Below are positions 1 to 10,196 of a stretch of 64,000 nucleotides of DNA, piece by piece. Positions within the stretch are counted from its first letter, which is position 1, and each line of letters begins with the position of its first letter. A program made the translations under genes and the position numbers. This DNA comes from Branchipolynoe longqiensis (lineage: Eukaryota > Annelida > Polychaeta > Phyllodocida > Polynoidae). The stretch is taken from the NCBI GenBank assembly GCA_030323885.1, contig CM059197.1, positions 28,043,178 to 28,107,177 of the forward strand, in the 5' to 3' direction. The notes under the pieces were generated by a model. That model saw only the letters and a program-made list of their open reading frames with translations. It was not told where the DNA came from and ran no database searches.

Positions 1-516
1 AAATTTTGAGGATTGCTTGAGATGTAGGTGGGTAGGAAGTTAATGGATGACTAATTAGTAGCTGGTGACGAAGTAGCTTAATCACCCTATTTAGTGGAGT
101 GTGAGAGAGTGCTAGTGATGTGCTGGTTGACGTGTGAGTTGAACATGGCAGTAGTGAGTGGTGGAGTGTGACTGGCTGATGGTGTCTGCCACTAGGGGGT
201 GCGTAGGGCATGAACCGGATGTAGTAGGGTGACCTAAGGCCATATGACCTAAGGTGATGTGAGTGTTGGTGTCCCCCTTTGCCTGGTGTTGATAGCGAAT
301 GGGTCTCAAGCTCTTACACAACACAATCACTCTATAAAATGATATCAAGCTAATATAGATTATACCGATTAATACCTAATATGTGTATATATAGCACACA
401 CTCAGATTAATCAACCTTAATCAGTCTTGTATATTTCAGTCTTGTATATTTCACTTTTACGGTTTTGTCCCTATTGACATCCTCAAATTATTTGCGAATT
501 AAACTGTATATCATCA
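1..516. other. No recognisable gene
   Basis: I see no coding signal or known repeat here. The only structure is a short tandem duplication of CAGTCTTGTATATTTC near 421-452 and general AT richness. Confidence 0.4.
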
Positions 517-700
517 TCATCATGCTGTCGGTTGCGATGTGACAAAGACTGCTTTCATTACTTGACTGCTGCTCTCCATTTAGCTCTCTGCTGTGAGAGT
601 GATGTCCATGATTCGGTCTTAATGCCTCTCAGCTTCAGGTTTTCATTTCATGAAAGCTGCCTGCAAAAGTGTTGAAGTGCTGCTGGCTTTTGCAAGTTAA
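517..700 (-). mobile_element. 3' end of LINE (same family as 56565-58185)
   Basis: Read on the minus strand, the segment encodes the C-terminal residues SQQR-x-x-WRAAVK followed by a stop and an (ATC)n-like 3' tail. The same end is seen in the LINE at 56565-58185 and in the fragment at 25958-26118. The upstream part, containing AACACTTTTGCAGGCAGC, is shared with the 25958 copy but not with the long copy. It is a 5'-truncated non-LTR insertion and is not functional. Confidence 0.7.
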
Positions 701-1454
701 CAGCGGCACTCTCTTGGGGAGCAAATAGAGGTTTCACACCGGCAAGAACATGTCCAGACAGGCGCAAAACTATTTGTCCCTGCACTGGCTAGTCGGGAGA
801 TGTTGGGAGTACCATACATCAACCGCCCTTAATGCTGCCACAGTGACATGGATTTCTGTTTACGGTTTGCTCCCTTAGCATTCGGTTCTGTCAAGAACCT
901 ATACCACAAAGCAGTGGTTTACAACTCTGCAGGGCAGGGGCGTCAAACTCCTAGAGGTATTGCAATACCTGCATACTGTATATATGTCTATGCATAATAC
1001 ATGCACCAACAATATCAACACAGCATGCAGTGCCAAATGAATTTACAGAATTACGCAAACTATTATCAGGTTGCATACCAAGCTTTTTCCTGTTGTTAGT
1101 AGCCCTATTTTCTTCGATGAATGACATAGATCCAAATAGGTCTACGTGGTTTATTTGTTAGTAAATGGAATTATTTTTCGTCGGACACATTTGTTGTTGT
1201 TGATTTTTGTTGTTCAGTGTTGGGGCACTGGTATTGCAGCCATGCATCATTACACTTATGTACATAATTCCAATGTCCTGACGCATACATCAGGGGTAGC
1301 ATCATAACAAGCAGGGGAGACGTGGACAGACGTGATGTACACAGTTGCATACCAGAAAAGTAACACTTTGGACTGTGATCTATATACATGGGGCTGTTTG
1401 GACCCTGCTGATCTATGGGCGCTCCCAACTGCCAGTGGATGACACGGTATAGGA
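701..1454. other. No recognisable gene
   Basis: No coding signal, tandem array or terminal inverted repeat that I can support. A short minus-strand reading frame at 1171-1428 has no recognisable motif. Confidence 0.4.
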
Positions 1455-1505
1455 CGTTGAAAACACTACGATAATATTTTCAACTTAAGTTGAAAACAGT
1501 ACTGT
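1455..1505. repeat. TTCAAAACACTAC-type inverted motifs, left flank of M1
   Basis: Contains GTTGAAAACACTACG and a TTTCAACTTAAGTTGAAA palindrome. The same motif resumes at 2166, immediately after the MITE at 1506-2164, so the MITE probably split a small palindromic element. Confidence 0.45.
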
Positions 1506-2164
1506 TAAAGGCCCTGTCACACTACGACATGAGGACGTCAGCATAGGGAAAACGTGAAGTTCTCGGCATAGTATGCAAATTTTGGCACAAGTTGAACATG
1601 GATGCAGCGTAGTTGACGAGAGCGTAATGTCAGTAAGGCGTAGTGATAGCGTTGTTCAACGAGAGAGGACAACATAATTACGCTGACGGGACATTATTAA
1701 CGTTATTCGATCGCCAGAACTACGTTGCTTTACATTACCTTACTTTACTTATGTCATGAAACTGTGGCAAAACGGTAAACATACGTTGGACGTCCATTAG
1801 GCATCCGTTATCCCAACGTTTTCACTATGCGGACTGCACATTCCCACACCTTTAATGTGGGTCAACGTAATGCAATGTAATGACCAGCATTTGAGTAACG
1901 TCCATTTAACGTCATTGACGTTCGCCGAACATGTACAGAACGTACGGCAAACATAAACCCTTATGTTCTAGTTACGTTGAAAGTTTTGAACAGGTTCAAA
2001 ACTTTGACGTGCGCCGACGTAACACGACGTAACGTGATGTAGCTCGACGTCAGTCTGTCATTCTGACGTCATCATAATGTAACCCAACATACATCAACGT
2101 AATGACGAAACGTGATCATGTCAGGCTTACGTTTGCTCGTTATGTCATAGTGTGACAGGGGTAT
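1506..2164. mobile_element. M1 MITE (CCCTGTCACAC termini)
   Basis: The left end TAAAGGCCCTGTCACACTA and the right end TAGTGTGACAGGGGTA are inverted repeats. The interior is full of drifting ACGT-centred words (CGTAACGT, AACGTAAT) and encodes nothing. It is a non-autonomous DNA transposon; the superfamily is not assigned and the target-site duplication is unclear (TA/TTA-like). Confidence 0.75.
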
Positions 2165-2165
2165 A

Positions 2166-2250
2166 AGTTCAAAACACTACCCGTACATACGTCCAAAACA
2201 CCTCCAAAGTTCAAAACACTATCGCAACACGGCAGTGGGGGCTTTAAGTG
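2166..2250. repeat. TTCAAAACACTAC motifs, right flank of M1
   Basis: Two AGTTCAAAACACTA units, the first directly against the right end of the M1 element. They belong to the same motif group as 1455-1505 and 3152-3325. Confidence 0.45.
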
Positions 2251-2316
2251 TACTGTTGCAAAATGTAACCTACTCGCAAATATTGGTATTCACATACTAT
2301 TTGGTTTGATTATGGG

Positions 2317-2358
2317 GAGTTTTATGTCCTGGGAACATCTAAGGTCATATCAGGACAC
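2317..2358 (-). mobile_element. SINE-A tail fragment
   Basis: Minus-strand copy of the common tail only (CCTGATATGACCTTAGATGT-like through the AAAAC end). It is a heavily 5'-truncated insertion. Confidence 0.6.
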
Positions 2359-2369
2359 GTACTAGTCGT

Positions 2370-2910
2370 ATATGCTTGTAAAATATTCCGAAAATGATGC
2401 ATTGGTGGGGGAATGCAAATGTTCTATTTGTGAAACAGGTATATAGGGCCAGGTCCATAGATGTGTTTATGTAATTGCTGGTGGTACTTGATTGATTGGT
2501 AAATAGACATTGTGGTGCTTGTAAGATAGTGTGTAAGGGGCACTCAGAGCCCTACCCACTACACCCTCCCCTCCCTCCTCTGCTAGTCATGGATCACCAC
2601 ACACTCGGCTCAATGCAGGTGGCGGCCATGGGAGCCAAACGCTTGGTGGTGGTGGGCAGATCATTGTAACCATGGGGACCAGAAATGCTTGTTTTCTTAT
2701 TGGTGGAGCTAGAAATGCTTGTTTCTCATTGGGAGAATGGGGTGAGGTGATACACTATACTGGATCCATGTACCATATAAATAATAAACATGAGGGCTTG
2801 TCTCTCTCTCTTCTTTCACTCTTTATACTCTTCCTTTCTCTTTGTGCCTGTATTGATTTCAATATAACCTGCCTACACAACCACAAATTCGAGCCGTGGA
2901 CTTTACATAT
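2370..2910 (+). repeat. Interspersed repeat, inverted copy at 23335-23850
   Basis: About 500 bases align in reverse orientation with 23335-23850. Shared landmarks are the AATGCAAATGTTCTA start, a GGGGCACTCAGAGCC block, the CATGGGGACC block and a TCTCTCTC-rich end before CTGCCTACACAACCACA. No coding capacity was recognised in either copy, and the family is unknown to me. Confidence 0.7.
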
Positions 2911-3012
2911 TGATAGCACTGTGGCGTCTGCACCATGTATTAGTATAAGCTGATGGTGCTGCGGCAACTGTACCACATATTAGACTACGCTGATGGTGCT
3001 GCAGTGTTTGAT

Positions 3013-3146
3013 TGTTTGTTTGTTGTTTTGTGATGTCCTAGCATCATCTATGGTCATCTCAGAATGGGTACTGACTTGTGACAGAGCACACACATGGCGA
3101 CTTTATAGTACTGCCCCACTGGGAGACCAGGCTGCCAGCACCATGA
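3013..3146 (-). mobile_element. SINE-A 3' fragment
   Basis: Minus-strand tail and part of the body, with TTTGTTTGTTGTTTT at the tail end and ACTTTATAGTACTGCCCCACT in the body. The head is missing. Confidence 0.75.
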
Positions 3147-3151
3147 GCATA

Positions 3152-3325
3152 GTGTTTTGAACTTAAAGGGAGTATTTTGAACTTACGGATAGTGTTTTGA
3201 GCGTGGCCCCGGGAGTGTATTGAACCTACCTTTAACTAAGTTGAAAACACTACCGTAGTGTTTTGAACCTAGGTTAAATACACTACGGTAGTGTTGTTGT
3301 GGGGTAGTGTTTTGAACTTACTACA
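3152..3325. repeat. Cluster of GTAGTGTTTTGAAC palindromes
   Basis: At least six occurrences of GTAGTGTTTTGAAC or its complement lie within 175 bases, including back-to-back inverted pairs that can fold on themselves. No transposon ends are clear. The motif is shared with 1455-1505 and 2166-2250. Confidence 0.55.
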
Positions 3326-3327
3326 AC

Positions 3328-3644
3328 GGCGCGGTGGCCGAATCGCGAGAACATGTATAGGAGATCGGAAGTTCCTTTCAAGTCGAGTCAAACCAATGAC
3401 TTATAAAATTGATACTTGTCACTTTGTAGCCTGGCACTCGGCAGTAATAGGATAGGGGACGGACTGGTTGAGCTCAGTGTCCAGATAATGTGACTGAGTG
3501 TGATATCGGGTCATGGTGCTGGTGGCCTGATTTCCAAGTGGGGCAGCACTATAAAGTCACCATGATTGTGCACTATCACAAGTTGGTACCCGTCCTGATA
3601 TGACCTTAGCTGTTGCCAGGACGTAAAGCTCCAACGAGCAACCA
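3328..3644 (+). mobile_element. SINE-A, beta head, near full length
   Basis: Head GCGGTGGCCGAATCG, degenerate box B, then the GATAATGTGACTGAGTG core and a CCTGATATGACCTTAGC tail. The box B is eroded, so internal Pol III promotion is unlikely. Confidence 0.85.
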
Positions 3645-4082
3645 ATTGTCAGTGGCACATACTCTACCGAGCGTTAGCCTCGGTTTCATCCACCCCCGAA
3701 TTGGCAATGGGCAGGCGCATATTCAGAGGGGTCAATGGTTGACCCAGATAGTGGCAGATATCACCTCCCGTGACGCTATCGAGATGCCTTTTTTGCCTGG
3801 GCGTGCATAGACACCCGAAGATAAGATATAGACACCCGAAGATAAGATATGGGGTCGGGAGCGACAATCTTAGTGCCATCGCTATCACCCTTGAGGGTTG
3901 TCTGATCGTGTCGGTTTACTCTCACATCACCATCACCGAACAGCATGGACCATATATATGTGGTGTACCGACCCACAACCACCCACTCTCCTAATGCTGC
4001 TACTCATGTGTGTTAATGGTGCATAATCCAACGAAGGCATCAAATTAAACAAATCAATCAAAAGAAACTAAACTATTTTAGA
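3645..4082. other. No gene; 21-bp tandem duplication
   Basis: Nothing coding is seen. A 21-bp unit containing ACACCCGAAGATAAGATAT is duplicated in tandem at about 3809-3850. Confidence 0.4.
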
Positions 4083-4196
4083 AGAACTTGAATCGGTCAC
4101 GCTGTTGCCTTCTTGTCTGATGGTTAGAGATAGCAGTCGTGCCAATGGACATGTGCATAGCTCACTTACAAATACAATAACTAGTGTGGGCATTAT
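4083..4196. repeat. Repeat flank shared with 9548-9656
   Basis: These bases match 9548-9656, including TGTCTGATG, AGAGATAGCAGTC and TGCCAATGGACATGT. In both places a minus-strand SINE-A copy follows at the same point, so the two loci are copies of one larger unit. Confidence 0.65.
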
Positions 4197-4404
4197 GTGT
4201 TTGTTGGGTTTTAACATCCCAGCAACCCTTTAGCTCATATCAGGGCGGGTACCGATTGTGACATCGCGCACTCCTGATGACTTTATAGTGCTGCCCAACT
4301 GTGAGATCAGGCCACCAGCACCATACCCTGCAATCGCACTCAGTCACATTATCCTGGCACTGAACCAACTGGTCCTTGCCCTATCCTAATAATGCAGAGA
4401 GCCG
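4197..4404 (-). mobile_element. SINE-A 3' part
   Basis: Minus strand tail, body and core (CAGTCACATTATCCTGGCAC), ending near the AATAATGC position. It lacks the tRNA-like head and matches the copy at 9657-9954 in both position and flank. Confidence 0.8.
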
Positions 4405-4677
4405 TGAAAATGGCATATGCTGCCGACACGGCCTAAAGAAACAACCACTCAATCAATGTTTAAAAAAGAAATCCAATGTGATTCCTTAGATTTGACCCCA
4501 TAAATGCAAAGACGATAGACACTGGTGTTGTCATTAAACACATTATTGCAGTTTGTCAGTCAAGTGCTGTGCTGCGACACTCCAAAATGGTTTTGAATAG
4601 AGCTAATCCAACATCTAATATTTAGTGTGTAGATTGAAATTAATCGAACATGTTTTTCTTTCACATATGTCCAAAGG
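4405..4677. other. No recognisable feature
   Basis: AT-rich sequence with no coding motif, repeat or terminal structure that I can support. Confidence 0.35.
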
Positions 4678-5038
4678 TAAAGCGGCTGTCACACCTCGCC
4701 GGATTGAGCAATGAACATAATTGTCAAGCCCGGTGGTGATAAGTATTAACATGTATTAAAATGTGTCAAAATGTTGGGGTATCGGGTAAATGGCCGCTGG
4801 ACGAATGGACATGAAACGGACATGAAACGGACAGGAAACGGACAGGAAATGGACAGGAAACGGACATGAACAGATAGCCAATGGACGAAACAAAATCGAA
4901 CCGGACAATAACCGTAGACGTTAGTTCCGTGGCATCCGTTCCTACTTTTGTACATGTTCAAAACTTGTACGGACACAAACTGGATATTGTTCATTTTCTG
5001 TACATTTCCCCCAATCCGGTGAGGTGTGACAGGGCCTT
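4678..5038. mobile_element. M1-group MITE, GGACATGAAACG interior
   Basis: The left end GGCTGTCACACCTCGCCGG and the right end CCGGTGAGGTGTGACAGGG are inverted repeats. The interior has a run of 10- to 11-base words (GACATGAAACG, GACAGGAAACG). Inverted GTCCAAAGG/CCTTTGGAC just outside may extend the terminus. Non-autonomous. Confidence 0.75.
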
Positions 5039-5559
5039 TGGACGCTAAAATAAAAGTTAATTAAAATTAAAGTAAGGTAGATTACACCGGTCAATCTGAT
5101 AGATATGTATCTTAAAAATGGCTTTGTTATTTATATTCATATACTGATATGCATGACCCATATATATTATAACCTCGATAAATAAAATATGGATAACATA
5201 GTCATCGAATATATATAGTATTATATTATATTATATTATAATACTGTATCTAAGTATGCTACATTAAGTGCCTATCCAAAAGCTATAATGATATCGCTAC
5301 GCCTCCATGTATGTTGTCGGCATGTATCTTAGTTGACCTATTACCTGGAGCACCATATAACTGGTGGTAATACAGTAATGTCCATCCGACCAGATATAAT
5401 CATTGACTGCTTAGAGCATCCACTTCCCATACATCAAGGTGATTGGATCGATCCTGAGGTCATGAGATTGATACCCAACTGAGTTAACCCCAAAGTGATA
5501 GCATTAACCATCTTACAGGGTGTCTGATATTACTAAGATAACATCAATGCCTAATTGGT
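5039..5559. other. AT-rich, no gene
   Basis: AT-rich, with a (TTATA)n microsatellite at about 5219-5243. No coding signal. Confidence 0.4.
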
Positions 5560-5705
5560 CCAGTGGGAGGCTGTCGGGCCATGTTACCGTTGGTATCCCA
5601 TAGGGGCAGCACTATCAAGGCACCGTGATATTGTCAGTATGGGCAACATGTGGTGCCTGTTCTGATATGACCTTAGACATTGCTAAGACGCAAACCCCCT
5701 AAAAT
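5560..5705 (+). mobile_element. Degenerate SINE-A 3' half
   Basis: GGGGCAGCACTATCAAGGCACC and CTGATATGACCTTAGACATT match the body and tail. The core is too eroded to place the 5' limit exactly. Confidence 0.6.
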
Positions 5706-5787
5706 AAACCCACAAACTTGACAAATAGCTAGCTATTGCTAATCATCAAAACAACGAATCTGTAGATCCACATGCCCAGGATGTAGG

Positions 5788-6113
5788 CACCTCGAGACGG
5801 TAGACATGTAGAGTGCAGGCCTCCCATACGGAAGGTCGGGAGTTCAATTTCTTGTCTAGTAAAACCAATGACTTACACAATTGATATGTGTTGCTTCTTA
5901 GCCTGGCCCTCAGCATTATTAGGATAGGATAAGGACTGGTTGGCTCAGTGTCAGGATAATGTGACTGAGTGGGATATCAGGTCATGTTGCTGGTGGCCTG
6001 GTCTTCCGGTGGGGCAGCACTATAAAGTTTTCATGAGTACGCACTGTCACAAGTCGGTACCCGTCCTGATATGACGTTAGATGTTCATAGGACATCAAAC
6101 AACAAACAACCAA
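5788..6113 (+). mobile_element. SINE-A, beta head, full length
   Basis: Head with CGGAAGGTCGGGAGTTCAAT, then TTGATATGTGTTGCTTC, the GATAATGTGACTGAGTGGGA core intact, body and ACAACAAACAACC tail. Confidence 0.88.
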
Positions 6114-6272
6114 ATTCAGTGTCAGGATAATGTGACTGAGAGGGATATGAGATCGTAGTGCTGGTGGCCTGGTCTCCCAGTCGGGCAGAACTATAAAGTT
6201 GCCATGAGTGTGCACAGTCACAAGTCAGTACCCATCCTGATATGACCTTAGGTGTTGCCAGGATGTAAAACA
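6114..6272 (+). mobile_element. SINE-A partial copy in tandem
   Basis: Begins directly at the end of the preceding copy with CAGTGTCAGGATAATGTGAC and runs through body and tail. The head-less tandem could reflect a dimeric transcript, unequal recombination or insertion at the A-rich tail. Confidence 0.8.
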
Positions 6273-6560
6273 ATATTGGGGACGTGCTACACAGCACATG
6301 CTGTATCAGCCAACCAGGACACAGACAATGAGGTTGGTTTTGGCTATTGCTGCCGAGAAGACATTGGTAGAACGAAAAGAGAAGAGGAGGCCGTGACCGT
6401 GTCGGGGAGTGGTCGGGCAGTGGGCCCGACCTGAGTCACCCCAATCCGCAGTAATGTGTATTATATGGTATGATAACAGGGTTTGTGTCGCTGAGTTATG
6501 GCCAGCTCGCGACGTCGTCGTGATATGGCGCTCTGTTTGTTCTCGTGATATAAATGGAGG
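6273..6560. other. No recognisable feature
   Basis: Unique-looking sequence with short open frames and no recognisable motif. Confidence 0.3.
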
Positions 6561-7085
6561 TAAAGGCCCAGTCAGACCTTACCGGACTGAGTACGGTGGT
6601 GTTCGGTGTCAAACTGATGCAATGGCCGACAGACGAAACGGACAAGAAATGTACATTAATGAATAGCTAACGGACGAGAACCGGATGGCAGCCGAATGTC
6701 AAACAGACGGACCAGACACCAACCGGGCCACTACCGGACACCTATTGGACTGTTCACGGACGCACCAAAAGCCGACGGACTGAATTCCCGCAGCACCATC
6801 CACGGACTCTTCAGGATGCAAAAAGGACACCTAACGGATGAGTAATGCGCAAGAAATGGACAAAAAGGACTTAAAACGGACACCAACCGTACACCTCAGT
6901 CCGGCGGTGTCCGGTACAAGTTTTGTGCATGTTCAAAACTTGTACCAGACACTGCCGGACACCACCAGACAGATAACGGACATGCCAGATGTGAACCGTA
7001 TATAAACCATACATTGCCGTATTTCACTGGAGAGTGTCTGTTTTCTATCCGGTTCCTCAATCCGGTGAGGTCTGATGGGGGCTTA
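6561..7085. mobile_element. M1-group MITE, CCGGTGTCCGG interior
   Basis: The left end GGCCCAGTCAGACCTTACCG and the right end CGGTGAGGTCTGATGGGGGC are inverted. The interior repeats GTCCGG/CCGGAC words and includes TTTTGTGCATGTTCAAAACT, which is nearly shared with the element at 59567-60222. These two form one subfamily. Confidence 0.75.
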
Positions 7086-8028
7086 ATGCACGGAAATGCA
7101 CTGCTTTACTATTGAGTTTACTGGACGCTGAAAGCATTATTATTGACGATGTCTGCCGAATGAGCTAATTAAAGGGGTTGTACCCCTATGCATCATTAAA
7201 GGAGTACACGGCTGATACTGGTCCATTTGGTAGACGTTACTTATTCACAATAATCATGATTAAGAAATGTGACTAGTCGTAATTTGATAGCTTTAAATTG
7301 CCTATTCGCAAGAAGTTATTTGAGATTTGAACACGGAATGGGTGTCTATTTTGTGCAGCAGCGGTTATTACTGCCATTGCGCCCTATTAACACTCCTAAT
7401 TTGTAAGAGTGACGTAGGACAGGGAGTAGATACATCCTTTTGAATGCGGTATAAACCGTATCGCTTACACTTACAGAAAATCTAAAGCCTTTTGAGGATT
7501 CATTACATAAGTTCTGTAAATCCACTCTTCCGTTCACCGTTTGACGTCACAGCAGTACTATTACTAAGCAAGTCTAGTGGTGATGACCACATCAGTCCTT
7601 ACCTACAATGCAGTTAATTTTTCTGGGTTATGAATAGAGGAGATCGCATTTGGAGTTATAAAATGTATCGCATCTTGGAAATATTTAAGCTCATCTTAAG
7701 ATCTACCGGTGCAGAGTTTCATAATCTGTTGGTGTAAAGATTTTGTCATTAAAACAAAATTTAAATATATATTCCGCTGACCAGTAGGATCTGTGCTAAT
7801 TTAGTTCAAAGCCATTTGTGTGATGACTGTCTTAGTTTGACAATATTTATGTGACTGCTTGCAACATAATGTGGGTACACAACAGTTATAAGGTACATGA
7901 ATTACCCCATTACTGCATTAACTAGGTCATCTTGTCGCCTATGCAATCCAACAAGTCCTGGTATTGACAAAGATCATGACCCCGTGACGCATGAGTGCAC
8001 ACGTGTCTAACTCTTATATGTAGTACCA
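7086..8028. other. No recognisable gene
   Basis: Mostly AT-rich sequence. A 63-residue minus-strand frame (7346-7537) has no family resemblance that I can name. Confidence 0.35.
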
Positions 8029-8352
8029 GATCCGGAACCCGAATTGGTAGAACCCAGGTCTCCAGTGCGGAAGATCGGTAGTTCAATTCCCATCCGAGTC
8101 AAACCAATGACTTACAAAATTGATACTTGTCGCGTCCTAGCTTGGCATTCGACAGCATTAAGAGACGGCAAGAACTGATTGGTTCTGTGTCAGAATAATG
8201 TGACTGGGTGGGATATCGGCTCATGGTACTGCCGGTTTGGCCTTCTAATGGGGCAGTCCTATAAAATCCCCATGAGTGGGGAATGTCACAAGTCGGTACC
8301 CACCCTGATATGACCTTAGATGTTGCCGGGATTCAAAATTCCAATACACATC
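8029..8352 (+). mobile_element. SINE-A, beta head
   Basis: Degenerate head (GAATTGGTAGAACCC, TCGGTAGTTCAATTCCC), then ATAATGTGACTGGGTGGGAT core and CCTGATATGACCTTAGATGT tail. All modules are present, with scattered substitutions. Confidence 0.85.
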
Positions 8353-8601
8353 AAATCATCTTAAATGTAGTAGGACATGTAGGTAGCTACTTAGGTTTTG
8401 ATTATGGTCTCTGGATGATTCAACCTGAACTTAGATTTACAAGTAAATAACATCAGCTTCTGGCAGGATTTATTCATGCCCAGGCTGAAAATGTGTCATG
8501 ATGTGATTTTATTATTATAGGAATTATTCATGCTCGTGATAGGGCTCTATTAAATCAGCTCTGTTCAATCTACGTTGTACTAATATTTATTATTAACATA
8601 A

Positions 8602-8853
8602 GAGACTGTCTCAAAAGGTGCTAAGCAATATGGGACAAAACTTTGTCCATTGTAACGATCAACATACTATCTGCTTCTGCATTTGCTCAGGATAACCTGA
8701 TTTGTTTTTTACATGGTGTTTCATAATCCCAATAGAATACATATTGATTTGAAGCGAATGACCTTGTGTTTTTCAGTCTAACCATTTTGTGCTGTTTTGT
8801 GTCAATCGTTACAATGGACAACAACAAAAGTTATCACCTTTTGAGACAGCCTC
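8602..8853 (+). mobile_element. M3 MITE copy 1
   Basis: Terminal GAGACTGTCTCAAAAGGTGC is inverted at the right end (CACCTTTTGAGACAGCCTC). Subterminal TTGTCCATTGTAACGATCAA is also mirrored by CAATCGTTACAATGGACA. It encodes nothing. Other copies lie at 12599-12840 and 25156-25409. Confidence 0.8.
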
Positions 8854-9044
8854 ATATATAACAGCCTGTCTATTATGTATATCGTGGTGATAATGGCATT
8901 GCTGTTTATGTTAATGGTGGCGCTATCTAGTGGCAGAATCTTTCCATTGTCGAGGAGTAAACACAACAGCGCATGCTCCGCGCCACAGACCTTAGACAAG
9001 GCGACAAGTCATACCTCACCAATGGCACCTAAATCCCACCTTAT

Positions 9045-9250
9045 TAGACCTTCGACGGCGTGAGTTTCGCATTTAGGTACTCTTCGCAACGCCGACTTAC
9101 CTTACGCCGCCATGTTTGTTCACCGGCCTTCCCGCCGCTGCTCGCGCTGTCGTCACATGTCTGCTGCGCATGCTCACACATTAAGTGAACAGGCGGACAA
9201 GTTGGCGCGAACCTGAGTGTGCCGGGCGTGTCGCCTGCCTGCATGAGTCG
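9045..9250 (-). promoter_or_regulatory. CpG-rich island-like segment with donor-like site (weak)
   Basis: Locally CpG-rich compared with its AT-rich surroundings. On the minus strand, an AACAAACATGGCGGCGTAA segment is followed at once by a consensus splice-donor-like AG|GTAAGT (donor at about 9100/9101). That could be an untranslated first exon of a host gene reading leftwards, but the ATG is followed by a stop after two codons and I see no downstream exon. Treat as a pointer only. Confidence 0.18.
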
Positions 9251-9547
9251 TCTGCATAGAGATTAGGGTTGACATTTACTAACGAGATCACCCTTCTACA
9301 TCATAATGACACGAACTGAAATGTATACAACATCTGTATGTATCGATAGTTAGTTAGTTTGAATATGTGAGTAACAAATAACGTACAATGTGTATTGTTG
9401 TAAAACAAGACACAACATGTCCCCCTGTTCAATGGGATTAGTAAGCGAGAACTTTCTCTGAATAGGCTGTTGCTTGAATAGTTAGTGCAGCAGGTCCATA
9501 AAGAGATCGGTGTGTGTGTGCAATGTTGGCAGTCTTTTAGCATCACA
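9251..9547. other. No recognisable feature
   Basis: AT-rich sequence without a supported gene or repeat. Confidence 0.3.
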
Positions 9548-9656
9548 GGCAGGATTGAACCGGTCGCACTGTCGCCCCCTTGTCTGATGTTGAGAGATAG
9601 CAGTCATGCCAATGGACATGTCCATATCTCACTTACAATAACCTGTGTTGGCATTA
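9548..9656. repeat. Repeat flank shared with 4083-4196
   Basis: Second copy of the segment described at 4083-4196, again abutting a minus-strand SINE-A. Confidence 0.65.
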
Positions 9657-9959
9657 TGTGTTTGTTTGGTTTTAACATGCTAGCAACAGTTTAGGTCATG
9701 TCAGGGCTGGCACTGATGGTGACAGCATTCACTCCTGGCGATTTTATAGTGCTGTCCCACTCAGAGATAAGGGCACCAGCACCATGCCCTGAAATCCCAC
9801 TCGGTGACATTATCCTGACACTAAACCAACCAGTCCTTACCCTATCCTAATAATGCAGAGATCCTGGCTAGGGAGCGACAGTTATTAATTTTTAAGTGAT
9901 TGGTTTGACTTGACCGGGGTTTGAACCCGTGGGTTCAAATCCCACTATCGACCAAAACG
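9657..9959 (-). mobile_element. SINE-A, alpha head, interrupted
   Basis: Minus-strand tail, body, core and box B. The head is cut at ACCAAAACG by the insertion at 9960-10006 and continues at 10007-10052. Confidence 0.82.
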
Positions 9960-10006
9960 TTATCTGTTTGTTTGCTAGGACGTAAAACAACAACAAACAA
10001 ATAGAA
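9960..10006 (+). mobile_element. Very short SINE-A tail insertion with 9-bp target duplication
   Basis: A 47-base insert carrying only the tail end (TTGCTAGGACGTAAAACAAC) sits between two copies of ACCAAAACG (9951-9959 and 10007-10015). This is what an extremely 5'-truncated retrotransposed SINE would look like. Confidence 0.65.
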
Positions 10007-10052
10007 ACCAAAACGGGAGACGGACGGACGCTCAACTCATTCGGCCATCATA
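10007..10052 (-). mobile_element. Head of interrupted SINE-A
   Basis: Continuation of the 9657-9959 copy. GACGCTCAACTCATTCGGCC is the complement of the alpha head. Confidence 0.7.
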
Positions 10053-10143
10053 TCTGGTCGCACACGCCTAGTAAGACCCAATGCAGCCCTAGATGTCTCC
10101 CAAAAGGTCAGTTGACTGGCGGCTTATCAGTTATCTACTAAGA

Positions 10144-10196
10144 GCCGTCCTGATATATGACCTTAGATGTTTCTAGGACGTAAAACAACAAACACA
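10144..10196 (+). mobile_element. SINE-A tail fragment
   Basis: CCTGATATATGACCTTAGATG followed by the AAAACAACAAACAC end; head and body are absent. Confidence 0.6.
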
